64,000 bases of DNA from contig NZ_CP072392.1 of the NCBI RefSeq assembly GCF_017742835.1, positions 5,208,180 through 5,272,179 on the forward strand. Direction: 5' to 3'. A model generated the notes under the pieces. The model made no database searches, was not told where the DNA came from, and worked only from the letters and a program-made list of their open reading frames with translations. Positions 53,053 through 61,458 of the stretch are shown piece after piece. The translations under genes were made by a program, and so were the position numbers. This stretch comes from Aquabacter sp. L1I39 (GTDB lineage Bacteria; Pseudomonadota; Alphaproteobacteria; Rhizobiales; Xanthobacteraceae). Numbering within the stretch: position 1 is the first letter of the stretch; each line of letters opens with the position of its first letter.

Positions 53053-54015
53053 ATGACTGAAACTGCCACGCCCCTGCTGGCGACCCGCGCCGCTGCCCTG
53101 GTTGAGACCCTCGTCGCCGATGCCCGCGCGCTGCGTGTGAAAGTGAGCGAGGGGCCGCTCGGCGCCCGCATCATCGACGCCGGCATCGCCGCTCCCGGCG
53201 GCCTGGAAGCCGGCCGACGCATCGCTGAAATCTGCCTCGGCGGCCTCGGCACCGTCGCCTTCGAGACCGGCCCGGTCTTCGATCCCTTCCCCACCTTGGT
53301 GAGCGTCGTCACCGGCAACCCGGTGCTGGCGTGCCTCGGCAGCCAATATGCCGGCTGGAAGCTGGCGGCGGGCGACTTCTTCGCTTTGGGTTCCGGTCCC
53401 GGCCGCGCGACGGCGGCGGTGGAGCCGCTGTTCGAGGAACTGGGCCTCAAGGAGGCCGGGGAGAGCGTGGCGCTGGTGCTGGAAACGAGCCAAGTACCGT
53501 CGCCCGAAGTGGTGGTGGAGGTGGCCCGCGCCTGCGCCGTGGCAGCGGGACAGGTGACCTTCATCCTCACGCCCACATCGAGCCTTGCGGGCTCGGTGCA
53601 GATCGCCGCGCGGGTCCTGGAAGTGGCGCTTCATAAGGCGCACGCTTTGCATTTCCCGCTGGAGCGCATTCTCGACGGGCGCGGCTGCGCGCCGGTGCCG
53701 CCCCCGGCGCCGGACTTCATCGCCGCCATGGGCCGCACCAATGACGCCACCCTTTATGGCGGGCAGGTGCATCTGTTCGTGACCGGGCCGCAGGACGAGG
53801 CGCGGCAATTGGCACAAAGCCTGCCCAGCAGCACCTCGCGGGACTATGGCCAGCCGTTCGCCGAGACGTTCGCGGCCTGCGACTGCGACTTCTACCGCAT
53901 CGACCCCATGCTGTTCTCCCCCGCCCGCGTCACCGTCACGGCGGTGGAGCACGGCACCAGCTTTGCCGCCGGAGCGCTCGATCCCGCGCTCGTGGTGCGC
54001 TCCTTCGGCGGCTGA
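53053..54015 (+). CDS. mch: Methenyl-tetrahydromethanopterin cyclohydrolase
   Basis: Hydrolyses methenyl-H4MPT to formyl-H4MPT. 320 aa from ATG 53053 (GAGG 8 nt upstream; a GTG 12 nt earlier also in frame). Typical Mch sequence: LGARIIDAGIAAPGGLEAGR, LVSVVTGNPVLACLGSQYAG, WKLAAGDFFALGSGPGRA, DATLYGGQVHLFVTG, LPSSTSRDYGQPFAETFA, FYRIDPMLFSPARVTV. Exclusive to H4MPT-using organisms, so it anchors the identity of the island. Confidence 0.97.
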   Translation: MTETATPLLATRAAALVETLVADARALRVKVSEGPLGARIIDAGIAAPGGLEAGRRIAEICLGGLGTVAFETGPVFDPFPTLVSVVTGNPVLACLGSQYAGWKLAAGDFFALGSGPGRATAAVEPLFEELGLKEAGESVALVLETSQVPSPEVVVEVARACAVAAGQVTFILTPTSSLAGSVQIAARVLEVALHKAHALHFPLERILDGRGCAPVPPPAPDFIAAMGRTNDATLYGGQVHLFVTGPQDEARQLAQSLPSSTSRDYGQPFAETFAACDCDFYRIDPMLFSPARVTVTAVEHGTSFAAGALDPALVVRSFGG

Positions 54016-54016
54016 C

Positions 54017-54907
54017 ATGACGGGACCTGCGCCGGTCGCACTGTTTGCGGAAAAGCCGGACTGGCACACCAGCCGGCTCCTTGCGGCCTTGGAAGAGGTG
54101 GGCCGGGAGGGACGCATTCTTCCCCTCTCCCGCTGCGGCTTCGCCATCGGCGAGAGCACCCACGGCCTGATCCTGCCGGGCTTCGAGGACCGGCTGCCCG
54201 CCGCCGCCTTCGTGCGCACCGTGCCCGACGGCTCCACGGAGGAAATCACCCTGCGGCTCGGCGTCCTCCACGCCCTGGGGGCGCTGGGGGTGAAGGTGGT
54301 CAATTCCGCCCGCGCCATCGAGCGGTGCGTGGACAAGGCCATGACCTCCTTCCTCATCGCCCGCGCCGGCCTGCCGACGCCGCGCACCTTCGCGCTTCAG
54401 GACCGCGCCCCCGCCCAAGCGCTCATCGATGCGGCGCCGGGCGACACGGTGCTGAAACCCCTGTTCGGCTCGCAGGGACGCGGCCTCCAGCGGCTTTCTC
54501 CGCACGCCGCAGTGCCGGAGGCCGATACCGTGGAGGGGGTCTTCTATCTCCAGGACTTCGTGACGCGCACCACGGGGCCACATGCGGACTATCGGGTCTT
54601 CGTGGTGGGCGGACGCGCGCAGGCCGCCATGCGGCGGGTGAATGACGACTGGATCACCAACATCCATCAGGGCGCCGAGGGCGAGCCGGTGCCCGCTACC
54701 GGAGCACTCGCCGAACTGGCAGAGGCGGCGGCCGGCGCGGTGGGGGCGGAGGTGGCGGGCGTCGATCTGATCGAGGACGGGAACGGTCGCCTCCTGGTGC
54801 TGGAGGTCAATTCCATGCCGGCCTGGAACGGCCTTTGCGGCGCCACCGGCCGGGACATGGCCGAGCCCATCGCCGCCTTGCTGTGCGGCGCCCCGGCCCC
54901 CGCATGA
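54017..54907 (+). CDS. RimK-type ATP-grasp ligase of the C1 island
   Basis: 296 aa from ATG 54017, two bases after the mch stop. RimK-like: VVNSARAIERCVDKAMTSFL, GDTVLKPLFGSQGRGLQRLS, VFYLQDFVTRTTGPHADYRV, FVVGGRAQAAMRRVNDDWIT, NIHQGAEGEPV and LVLEVNSMPAWNGL. Family members add glutamate residues to acceptors. In this setting it may attach glutamates to the methanopterin or methylofuran cofactor; the acceptor is not known. Overlaps the next gene by 4 nt. Confidence 0.88.
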   Translation: MTGPAPVALFAEKPDWHTSRLLAALEEVGREGRILPLSRCGFAIGESTHGLILPGFEDRLPAAAFVRTVPDGSTEEITLRLGVLHALGALGVKVVNSARAIERCVDKAMTSFLIARAGLPTPRTFALQDRAPAQALIDAAPGDTVLKPLFGSQGRGLQRLSPHAAVPEADTVEGVFYLQDFVTRTTGPHADYRVFVVGGRAQAAMRRVNDDWITNIHQGAEGEPVPATGALAELAEAAAGAVGAEVAGVDLIEDGNGRLLVLEVNSMPAWNGLCGATGRDMAEPIAALLCGAPAPA

Positions 54908-55734
54908 TCGCGCCAGAGGCGGCGGCACGCCTGTTCGAGGCCGCCTGCCGGGCCGAGCTTTTGGCTCTGAAGCCCGGCAATGTGCATGTGCATGCCGCCG
55001 GCCACGGCATGGAGGTGGCCCAGTTCGAGGCGGCGGCACGGGCTGCCAGCGGACCGCTTTCGGCCCCCGGCGCACCGGTGGGCGCGCGGATCGAACGGGC
55101 GGTCACCGCCTCGCTGGCAGTGGCGGGCTGCAACACCAATCTGGGCATCCTGCTCCTGTGCGCGCCTTTGCTGGCGGCGGCGGAAGGGTCCGCCGAACGG
55201 CCCTTCCCGGCGCGGGTGGAAGGGGTGCTGGCGGCATTGACCCTTGAGGATGCACAAGCCGTCTTCCGCGCCATCACGGCGGCAAATCCCGGCGGGCTCG
55301 GCTCGGCACAGGAGGATGTGCGGACCCCTGCCCGCGTGCCGCTGCGCGCGGCTATGGCGGCGGCGGCGGATTACGACCTCATCGCTCGGCAATATGCCCA
55401 CGGATTCGTCGACATATTCAGCTTGGGCATGCCCCTGGCGGCGGTCCATCGGGGCGATCCGGCGCAGGCGGCGCAAGCGGCCTTTCTCGCCTTTCTCCAA
55501 ACCTGTCCTGACAGCCATATCGGCCGCAAGTTCGGCGCTGAGGTTGCCGAGGCCGTACGAAACGAGGCGCGGACGATTTGCGCGGGCCTGGAAGGCCGCG
55601 CGGGGCACGACCGCACCGCCACGCTCCTCGCCTTCGATGCCGACCTGAAGGCGCGTGGCCTCAATCCCGGCACCAGCGCCGATCTGACCGTGGCGAGCCT
55701 CCTCGCGGACGCACTGATGGCGCGGGAGGGGTGA
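54904..55734 (+). CDS. CitG/MdcB-like triphosphoribosyl-dephospho-CoA synthase homolog
   Basis: 276 aa from ATG 54904 overlapping the previous stop (ATGA). CitG-like helical protein: CRAELLALKPGNVHVHAAGH, GCNTNLGILLLCAPLLAAAE, NPGGLGSAQEDVRTPARVPL, CPDSHIGRKFG, LNPGTSADLTVASLLADAL. True CitG makes the citrate-lyase prosthetic group; no citrate or malonate lyase genes are here, and related genes recur in H4MPT islands. A ribosyl-phosphate transfer step in cofactor synthesis is my inference. Confidence 0.82.
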   Translation: MIAPEAAARLFEAACRAELLALKPGNVHVHAAGHGMEVAQFEAAARAASGPLSAPGAPVGARIERAVTASLAVAGCNTNLGILLLCAPLLAAAEGSAERPFPARVEGVLAALTLEDAQAVFRAITAANPGGLGSAQEDVRTPARVPLRAAMAAAADYDLIARQYAHGFVDIFSLGMPLAAVHRGDPAQAAQAAFLAFLQTCPDSHIGRKFGAEVAEAVRNEARTICAGLEGRAGHDRTATLLAFDADLKARGLNPGTSADLTVASLLADALMAREG

Positions 55735-55840
55735 GGGTGAATCTCCGCTCGATCTCTGGGCGCCCTTGGAAACGGTCATGGCGGGAACAAGCCCGGCCAT
55801 GACAGAATTTTGGGACAGTCCCCGGACCCCCGACAGCCTG

Positions 55841-56533
55841 TCAGCGGAAATCCGCGAGATCGGTCGCCGTAAGCGTGCCGTCGTGCAGGGCTGTCGCCAC
55901 CAGCACGCCCGCCGCGCGCGCGTCCACCAAAGCCTCGAGATCCGCCCGCCCGCGCACCCCACCGGCGGCGAACACCTGCGCGGCCGGCGCGCGGGCGCGA
56001 AGATCCGCGATACGATCAAGGTCCGGCCCCTCGCCGGACCCGACACGGGCGAGGGTCATGGCGATGAGGCGGGACGGCCACAGAGCGGGCGTCTCATGCA
56101 CAGCGCGCGGGCCGAGAGGGCCATCGGCGTTGCGATCCAGGGACAGGATGAAGCCCTCCTGACCCAAGGCGGCCAGTGCCGCGGCAGCGGGCAGCGATTC
56201 GCTGCCCACAACGGGCGTGCCGAGATCGGCCGCGCGCCGGGCGTCGAGGGCCGGGCCGGTCGCCTCGGCGGCATCCACCCACAGATCCAGGGCGGGAAAG
56301 CGGGCGCGCAGCCCCGCCAGAACGGGGCCATTGTCGCCGGTGCCGGCAATGGCATCGAGATCGGCCACGTAAAGGGTGCGGAACCCGCCCAGCTCCACCA
56401 GCGCTTCTGTGAGGACAAGCGGATCCGCCCCCTCGGCGAGGCGGGAGTGAACGGGGCGGTAGAGATGGCGCATGCCCCGGCGGGCGTGCACCACTTGGCC
56501 TCCCTTCAGATCGATGACCGGGATAATCTGCAT
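55841..56533 (-). CDS. HisA/HisF-related TIM-barrel protein of the C1 island
   Basis: 230 aa from ATG 56533 (MQIIPVIDLKGGQVVHARRG). HisA-like phosphate-binding barrel: RPVHSRLAEGADPLVLTEAL, TLYVADLDAIAGTGDNGPVL, VFAAGGVRGRADLEALVDAR, GVLVATALHDGTL. Too diverged and out of context for histidine synthesis. It is inverted relative to the rest of the island, with only 32 bp between its start and the divergent ATP-grasp gene. Likely a step in methylofuran or methanopterin synthesis; reaction unknown. Confidence 0.8.
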   Translation of the reverse strand: MQIIPVIDLKGGQVVHARRGMRHLYRPVHSRLAEGADPLVLTEALVELGGFRTLYVADLDAIAGTGDNGPVLAGLRARFPALDLWVDAAEATGPALDARRAADLGTPVVGSESLPAAAALAALGQEGFILSLDRNADGPLGPRAVHETPALWPSRLIAMTLARVGSGEGPDLDRIADLRARAPAAQVFAAGGVRGRADLEALVDARAAGVLVATALHDGTLTATDLADFR

Positions 56534-56565
56534 CGGCGGGTGTCCGGTGGCGGGAGGCAAGCGAT

Positions 56566-57528
56566 ATGCGCGTGTTCGTCTGCGAGTTCGTGACAGCCGG
56601 AGGGCTGAGGGACAAGCCCCTGCCGGAAGACCTGTTGCCCGAAGGCACGCTCATGCGCGATGCCATCCTTGCCGATGTGACCGCTATTCCGGGCCTTCAC
56701 CCTGTCCTGGTCCAGGACGACCGCCTACCTCCCACGCAGCTTCCCGCCGAGCCAGTGGCCGAGGGCGACGACCCATGGGCGGTCTGGGCGCGCGTCTGCG
56801 CGGACAGCCATGTGGTGTGGCCCATCGCGCCCGAGACCGACGGGCTGCTGGGCCGCATGGTGGAGATGGCGGCGGCGCGCGGCGCCCGCGTCATCGGCTG
56901 TACGCCGGAGGCCATCGCCATCGCCTCCAGCAAGCTGAAAACCGCCACGCGCCTGAAAGCCCACGGCCTGCCGGCCATCCCCACCTTTCCGGCCGCGGCG
57001 CCGTCCGCCCTCACCGGCCGACGCCTGACCAAGCCCGACCAAGGCGCCGGGGCAGTGGAGACGCGGGTGTGGGAACCGGACGCGCCCCTCCCAACAGATG
57101 CGGGGCTGGTGGTGCAGCCATTCTTGGACGGCACGCCCGCCAGCCTCACCGTCCTGTGCCGGCCGGACGAAACGCGCATGCTGGCCGCGAACCTCCAGCA
57201 TGTGGCGGTAAAGGATGGCCGCCTGAGCCTCACCGGACTCACCGTGGGCGGCGTCAGCGACGTGGACGGGCGCCTGGCGGCCCTGGCGGAAGCGGTGGTG
57301 GCGGCGTTTCCGGGCCTGTCCGGCATCATCGGCATCGACATCCTGCTCACCGAGACCGGCCCGGTGGTGGTGGAGGTCAATCCGCGCGTCACGACGGCCT
57401 ATGCGGGCCTGCATGCCTCCATAGGCGTCAATCCCGCCGCCTTCTTGCCGGAGCTGATCCGCGACGGCGTGCCGCCCTCCTTGCCGCACTTGCCCAAGGC
57501 ACAGCCGGTCGAGGTGCGGGTGAGATGA
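56566..57528 (+). CDS. ATP-grasp ligase, MfnD-like (tyramine-glutamate ligase type)
   Basis: 320 aa. The start MRVFVCEFVTAGGLRDKPLP followed by LLPEGTLMRDAILADVTAI resembles the VFEYxxGGG...EGxxM pattern of archaeal MfnD, which links glutamate to tyramine in methanofuran synthesis. ATP-grasp core: SSKLKTATRLKAHGLPAIPT, TKPDQGAGAVETRVW, VVQPFLDGTPASLTVLCRPD, IIGIDILLTETGPVVVEVNP. Adjacent MfnF-like gene (overlap ATGA) supports a methylofuran role. Assignment is by motif memory and context. Confidence 0.72.
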   Translation: MRVFVCEFVTAGGLRDKPLPEDLLPEGTLMRDAILADVTAIPGLHPVLVQDDRLPPTQLPAEPVAEGDDPWAVWARVCADSHVVWPIAPETDGLLGRMVEMAAARGARVIGCTPEAIAIASSKLKTATRLKAHGLPAIPTFPAAAPSALTGRRLTKPDQGAGAVETRVWEPDAPLPTDAGLVVQPFLDGTPASLTVLCRPDETRMLAANLQHVAVKDGRLSLTGLTVGGVSDVDGRLAALAEAVVAAFPGLSGIIGIDILLTETGPVVVEVNPRVTTAYAGLHASIGVNPAAFLPELIRDGVPPSLPHLPKAQPVEVRVR

Positions 57529-58586
57529 CCAAGGCGGCGCTTCTCGGCTGGGACGTGGGTGGCGCGCATTTGAAGCGCGCGGTCTTCGATGCTGCCGGCA
57601 CCCTCCTGGAGGTGGACCTCGCCCCCTGCGCACTTTGGCGCGGCCTCGCCGAACTGGACGGGGCGCTCGCCGGCTTCCCGCCCTTGCCCGGCCTGCCGTC
57701 GGCGGTGACCATGACCGGCGAGCTGGTGGATCTGTGGCCGGACCGGCAGGCGGGCGTCGAGGCGCTCACTGCCGCACTGGCGGCGCGGCTCGGGCCGCAG
57801 ACGCGCTTCTATGCTGGGCCGCGCGGCTTCGTGACCCTTGCCGGGGCCGTGGACGCCGCGCCCTTCATCGCCTCCGCCAACTGGCACGCCACGGCCGCGG
57901 CGGTGGCGCGCATAATGCCCGATGCGGTCCTCATCGACATGGGCTCCACCACCACGGACATCATTCCCGTGCGCGCCGGCCGCGTGGCCGCGCGCGGCTT
58001 TTCGGATGCCGAGCGGCTGGTGACGCGGGAGCTGGTCTATACGGGCCTGGCCCGTACGCCGGTCATGGCGCTCGCCCGCGCCTTGCCGTTCCGGGGCGAG
58101 GAGGTGCCGCTGATGGCCGAGTATTTCGCCACCAGCGCCGACATCCACCGCCTCACCGGCGCCTTGCCCGAAGGCGCCGACCTTCACGCCGCCGCCGATA
58201 ACGGTGAAAAGACCGAGGAAGGCAGCGCCCGCCGCCTGCTGCGCATGGTGGGGTATGATCTGGGCGGGCCGTTCGGTGCCGATCTCGATGAAGCCCGCAC
58301 TCTGGCCTGCGCCGCGAGCGAAGTGCAGATGCGCGCCCTGATGCAGGGGCTCGCCTGCGTCCTCTCCGCCGCAGGCCTTCCGCCCGCGGCGCCGGTGGTG
58401 GGTGCCGGGGTGGGGCGCGGCTTTGTCGCGCGCCTGGCGCAGCGGCTGGGCCGGCCCTATTTGGACCTCGCCCCGCTTCTTTGCGAAGATGAGACGCGCG
58501 CCATCCGCGCCGCCGATTGCGCGCCGGCGGTGGCTGTGGGGCGCCTCGCTGTTTCCGCCGACGATGCCTTCCTCCTGCCCGCGTGA
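57525..58586 (+). CDS. Hydantoinase/oxoprolinase-like protein, MfnF-like
   Basis: 353 aa from ATG 57525 overlapping the previous stop. Actin-like ATPase fold with ALLGWDVGGAHLKRAVFDAA, TMTGELVDLWPDRQAGVEAL, ADAVLIDMGSTTTDI-type phosphate loop (here DAVLIDMGSTTTDIIPVRAG), and GAGVGRGFVARLAQRLGRPY. Matches the H4MPT-linked C1-transfer protein family that includes archaeal MfnF, which joins the furan unit to gamma-glutamyl-tyramine in methanofuran synthesis. With the MfnD-like gene it suggests bacterial methylofuran synthesis. Confidence 0.8.
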   Translation: MTKAALLGWDVGGAHLKRAVFDAAGTLLEVDLAPCALWRGLAELDGALAGFPPLPGLPSAVTMTGELVDLWPDRQAGVEALTAALAARLGPQTRFYAGPRGFVTLAGAVDAAPFIASANWHATAAAVARIMPDAVLIDMGSTTTDIIPVRAGRVAARGFSDAERLVTRELVYTGLARTPVMALARALPFRGEEVPLMAEYFATSADIHRLTGALPEGADLHAAADNGEKTEEGSARRLLRMVGYDLGGPFGADLDEARTLACAASEVQMRALMQGLACVLSAAGLPPAAPVVGAGVGRGFVARLAQRLGRPYLDLAPLLCEDETRAIRAADCAPAVAVGRLAVSADDAFLLPA

Positions 58587-58592
58587 CGCATC

Positions 58593-59024
58593 ATGATCGA
58601 GCCCTCCTCCCCCGCCCTCGACCTGCCCGCCGCCGACGCCCAGGCCCTGCCCGGCCCGTCCCGCAGCGACCGGGTGTTCCTGCGCGCCTTGCCGTTCTTC
58701 GCCCGCCATGGCGTCTATGAGGCCGAGCAGGAACTGGGCCAGCGCTTCATCGTGGACGCGGACTGGTGGCTCGACACCCGCCCCGCCGCCTGGGCGGATG
58801 ATGCGGGGCTCACCGTCTCCTACCAGGAGGTCTATGGCCATATCCGCGCCGTGGTGGAGGACGAGCCCGTGCATCTCATCGAGACGCTGGCCGAGCGCAT
58901 CGCCACCCGCCTGCTCGATCATTTCCCCGCCATCGAGCAGGTGCGCGTGGTGGTTCACAAGCCTGGCGCGCCCATTACCGGCGTGTTCGGGGACGTGGGC
59001 GTGGAGATCATCCGCACCCGCTAA
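58593..59024 (+). CDS. Dihydroneopterin aldolase (FolB-like)
   Basis: 143 aa. FLRALPFFARHGVYEAEQEL, GQRFIVDADWWLDTRPAAWA, YQEVYGHIRAVVEDEPVHLI, ETLAERIATRLL, VRVVVHKPGAPI are the FolB pattern. A 25-residue polar N-terminal extension is present. FolB cleaves dihydroneopterin to 6-hydroxymethyl-dihydropterin, precursor for folate and also for methanopterin; location at the end of the island suggests the second use. Confidence 0.85.
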   Translation: MIEPSSPALDLPAADAQALPGPSRSDRVFLRALPFFARHGVYEAEQELGQRFIVDADWWLDTRPAAWADDAGLTVSYQEVYGHIRAVVEDEPVHLIETLAERIATRLLDHFPAIEQVRVVVHKPGAPITGVFGDVGVEIIRTR

Positions 59025-59036
59025 GGGGGCCTCCCC

Positions 59037-59357
59037 TCAATGCTCGGAGAGCAGGCGCAGCCCCACAATGCCCACCACGATGCAGGCGATGCAGGCGAGC
59101 CGGGGCAAGGTCGCCGGCTCGTTATAGGCGAGGATGCCCACCACCGCCGTGCCCACCGTGCCGATGCCCGCCCAGACCCCATAGGCGGTGCCCACCGGCA
59201 AGGTCTTGATGGCGAAGTTGAGCATGATGAGGCTGAGCACGATGAGAGCCACCGTGATGACGCTCGCCAGCGGCTTGGTGAAGCCTTCCGAATGCTTCAT
59301 GGAAATGGCCCAGCCGATCTCCAGGAGGCCGGCGAGAAACAGAATGATCCAGCTCAT
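59037..59357 (-). CDS. SMR-family exporter, SugE/Gdx type
   Basis: 106 aa, four helices. MSWIILFLAGLLEIGWAISM (conserved E13), KHSEGFTKPLASVITVALIV, LPVGTAYGVWAGIGTVGTAV, and C-terminal ACIVVGIVGLRLLSEH. SugE/Gdx proteins export guanidinium by proton antiport. Start ATG 59357; the longer reading upstream is Arg-rich and not homologous. I saw no convincing guanidine riboswitch in the leader. Convergent with the folB-like gene. Confidence 0.88.
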   Translation of the reverse strand: MSWIILFLAGLLEIGWAISMKHSEGFTKPLASVITVALIVLSLIMLNFAIKTLPVGTAYGVWAGIGTVGTAVVGILAYNEPATLPRLACIACIVVGIVGLRLLSEH

Positions 59358-59536
59358 TCGGCAACTTTTCCCGTAAAGAAATTTCTTGTCGATGCAGTAA
59401 AGGCGACCGCGCCCGGCGAGGCAAGCTGGCGCGACGCGTTGTGCCGCAGAGCCGACCTGCGTTCCGTCGCCCTCGACGCGCCTCGCGCCTTGAGCCATAA
59501 GGGCGCCGTCGGCTGATGCGGCAACAGGAGAGACAC

Positions 59537-60526
59537 GTGAGCCAAGCGGTGACCCTCGACAGCTATCTTGCCACCTGGGCGGCGGGCGATTCCCAAAGGA
59601 GCGCGGTGGCCGAGGCGGTAAAGAGCATCGCAAGCGCGGGGATCACCATTGCCGACCTGGTGGCGCAGGGGCCGCTGGCCGACCATTTCGCCAAGGTGCG
59701 CGGCGACGAGGCCAATGCCGGCGGCGACACCCAGAAGGAACTGGACGTGATCGCCGAGGAGACCATCCTGGACGCCCTGAAGCAGGCGCCGGTGGCCTAT
59801 CTCGGCTCCGAGGAGAGCGAGACCGCCATTCCGGTCACCGAGGGCGGCTCGCTGGTGGTGTCCGTGGACCCGCTGGACGGCTCGTCCAACATCGACACCA
59901 ACGTGTCCATCGGCACCATCTATTCCATCCTGCCCTATGACGCCGCGACCTTCCCCGATCCGACCGCCGCGCTGATGCAGAAGGGCTCGGCGCAGGTGGC
60001 GGCGGGCTTCCTGGTCTATGGCCCGTCCACGGTGCTGGTCTCCACCGTGGGCGAGGGCACGCAGGTGTTCGCCTATGACCGGTCGAGCGGCACCTTCATC
60101 CTCGCCCGCGCGGCGGTGGAGATTCCTGCCGAGACCAAGGAATACGGCGTCAACCAGTCCAATGTCCGCCACTGGGCCGCGCCCATGCAGGCCTATCTGG
60201 CCGACTGCCTCGCCGGCAAGGACGGCCCGCGGGCTAAGGATTTCAACATGCGCTGGGTGGGCTCCATGGTGGCCGACGCCTTCCGCATCTTCACCCGCGG
60301 CGGCGTCTATATCTATCCGGGCGACAGCCGGAAGGGCTATGGCGAGGGCCGCCTGCGCCTGATCTACGAGGCGAATCCGGTCGCCTTCCTCACCGAGCAG
60401 GCCAAGGGCGCGGCCACGGACGGCCAGACCCGCATCCTGGACATCGTCCCCGCCAAGCTCCACCAGCGCATTCCGCTGGTGTTCGGCTCGCGCGAGGAAG
60501 TGGCCAAGATCGCCTCCTATTACTGA
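59537..60526 (+). CDS. fbp: Class I fructose-1,6-bisphosphatase
   Basis: 329 aa. GTG start at 59537 chosen because AGGAGAG lies 5-7 nt upstream; an ATG at 59516 is also in frame. FBPase signature: [50 protein letters not shown] (metal-binding DPLDGSS), [58 protein letters not shown]. Serves gluconeogenesis and the Calvin cycle (FBP to F6P, also possibly SBP). Upstream of rpe, another Calvin-cycle enzyme, in the same direction. Confidence 0.95.
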   Translation: MSQAVTLDSYLATWAAGDSQRSAVAEAVKSIASAGITIADLVAQGPLADHFAKVRGDEANAGGDTQKELDVIAEETILDALKQAPVAYLGSEESETAIPVTEGGSLVVSVDPLDGSSNIDTNVSIGTIYSILPYDAATFPDPTAALMQKGSAQVAAGFLVYGPSTVLVSTVGEGTQVFAYDRSSGTFILARAAVEIPAETKEYGVNQSNVRHWAAPMQAYLADCLAGKDGPRAKDFNMRWVGSMVADAFRIFTRGGVYIYPGDSRKGYGEGRLRLIYEANPVAFLTEQAKGAATDGQTRILDIVPAKLHQRIPLVFGSREEVAKIASYY

Positions 60527-60635
60527 TCTCAAGGCTTGCGCGCGGGCGCCTTGGCGCACGCGCGGAGCGACCATGGCGCCGCCGGGTGCGGCGCCCTACA
60601 TGACAAACGGGCCGCTGCCCGCCGGAGTGACCAAC

Positions 60636-61316
60636 ATGACCTTGCCGCTGATCGCCCCTTCCATCCTGGCCTCGGACTTCTCCCGGCTTGGCGAGGAGGT
60701 GCGCGACGTGGCTGCGGCGGGCGCCGACTATATCCATCTCGACGTGATGGACGGCCATTTCGTGCCCAACATCACCTTCGGCCCGGACATCATCAAGGCG
60801 CTGCGCCGGCACACGGACAAGGTGTTCGACGTGCACCTGATGATCTCCCCCGTGGAGCCTTATCTGGAGGCCTTCGCGGCGGCGGGTGCCGACATCATCA
60901 CCGTGCAGGCGGAAGCCACCGTCCATCTCGACCGCTGCCTCCAGGTGATTCGGGGCCTCGGCAAGAAGGCCGGCGTGGCGCTGAACCCGGCCACCTCCGA
61001 GACCGCCCTCACCTATCTCCTGGACAAGATCGACCTTATCTGCGTGATGAGCGTCAATCCCGGCTTCGGCGGCCAGGCCTTCATCCCCGACGTGCTGCCC
61101 AAGATCGAGCGCATCCGCGACATGATCCGGGGCCGCGACATCCGCCTGGAAGTGGATGGCGGCGTGAACCCGCAGACGGGCGCGCTCTGCGCGCGCGCGG
61201 GCGCCGATGTGCTGGTGGCGGGCTCGGCGGTGTTCAAGGGCGGCATCGAGGGCTATCGCACCAACATCGCCGCCATCCGCAATGAGGCCGCCAGCGCACT
61301 CGGGCTTGTGGCCTGA
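60636..61316 (+). CDS. rpe: Ribulose-phosphate 3-epimerase
   Basis: 226 aa from ATG 60636, with GGAG about 9 nt upstream. Interconverts ribulose-5-P and xylulose-5-P in the pentose phosphate and Calvin cycles. [91 protein letters not shown] and [10 protein letters not shown]. It follows fbp by 109 nt and may be cotranscribed. Confidence 0.96.
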   Translation: MTLPLIAPSILASDFSRLGEEVRDVAAAGADYIHLDVMDGHFVPNITFGPDIIKALRRHTDKVFDVHLMISPVEPYLEAFAAAGADIITVQAEATVHLDRCLQVIRGLGKKAGVALNPATSETALTYLLDKIDLICVMSVNPGFGGQAFIPDVLPKIERIRDMIRGRDIRLEVDGGVNPQTGALCARAGADVLVAGSAVFKGGIEGYRTNIAAIRNEAASALGLVA

Positions 61317-61360
61317 GGATGCGGGCCTGAGGATTACGGCGGGACGTTTCGCGACGGCGC

Positions 61361-61389
61361 TTGACGCCGAATTAAAAAAACGTTCGATT
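61361..61389 (+). promoter_or_regulatory. Candidate promoter of the acyl-CoA synthetase gene
   Basis: TTGACG (61361-61366), 17-nt spacer including A7, TCGATT (61384-61389). It matches the alphaproteobacterial CTTGAC -35 type and lies 70 nt before the start codon. Inspection only. Confidence 0.35.
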
Positions 61390-61458
61390 GTTTCCCGCGC
61401 GCCGGCACAGACCGGCCGCGGAGACGCGCCTGTGCGCGTGGCATGCGGGGAGGACGAG

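Noticed and set aside
54904..55734. Citrate-lyase prosthetic-group synthase CitG in its classical role
   Set aside because: No citrate or malonate lyase genes are nearby; the gene is locked into the C1 island by start/stop overlap.
59358..59536. Possible guanidine riboswitch upstream of the SugE/Gdx-like exporter
   Set aside because: The conserved ykkC or mini-ykkC sequence blocks are not present in the leader.
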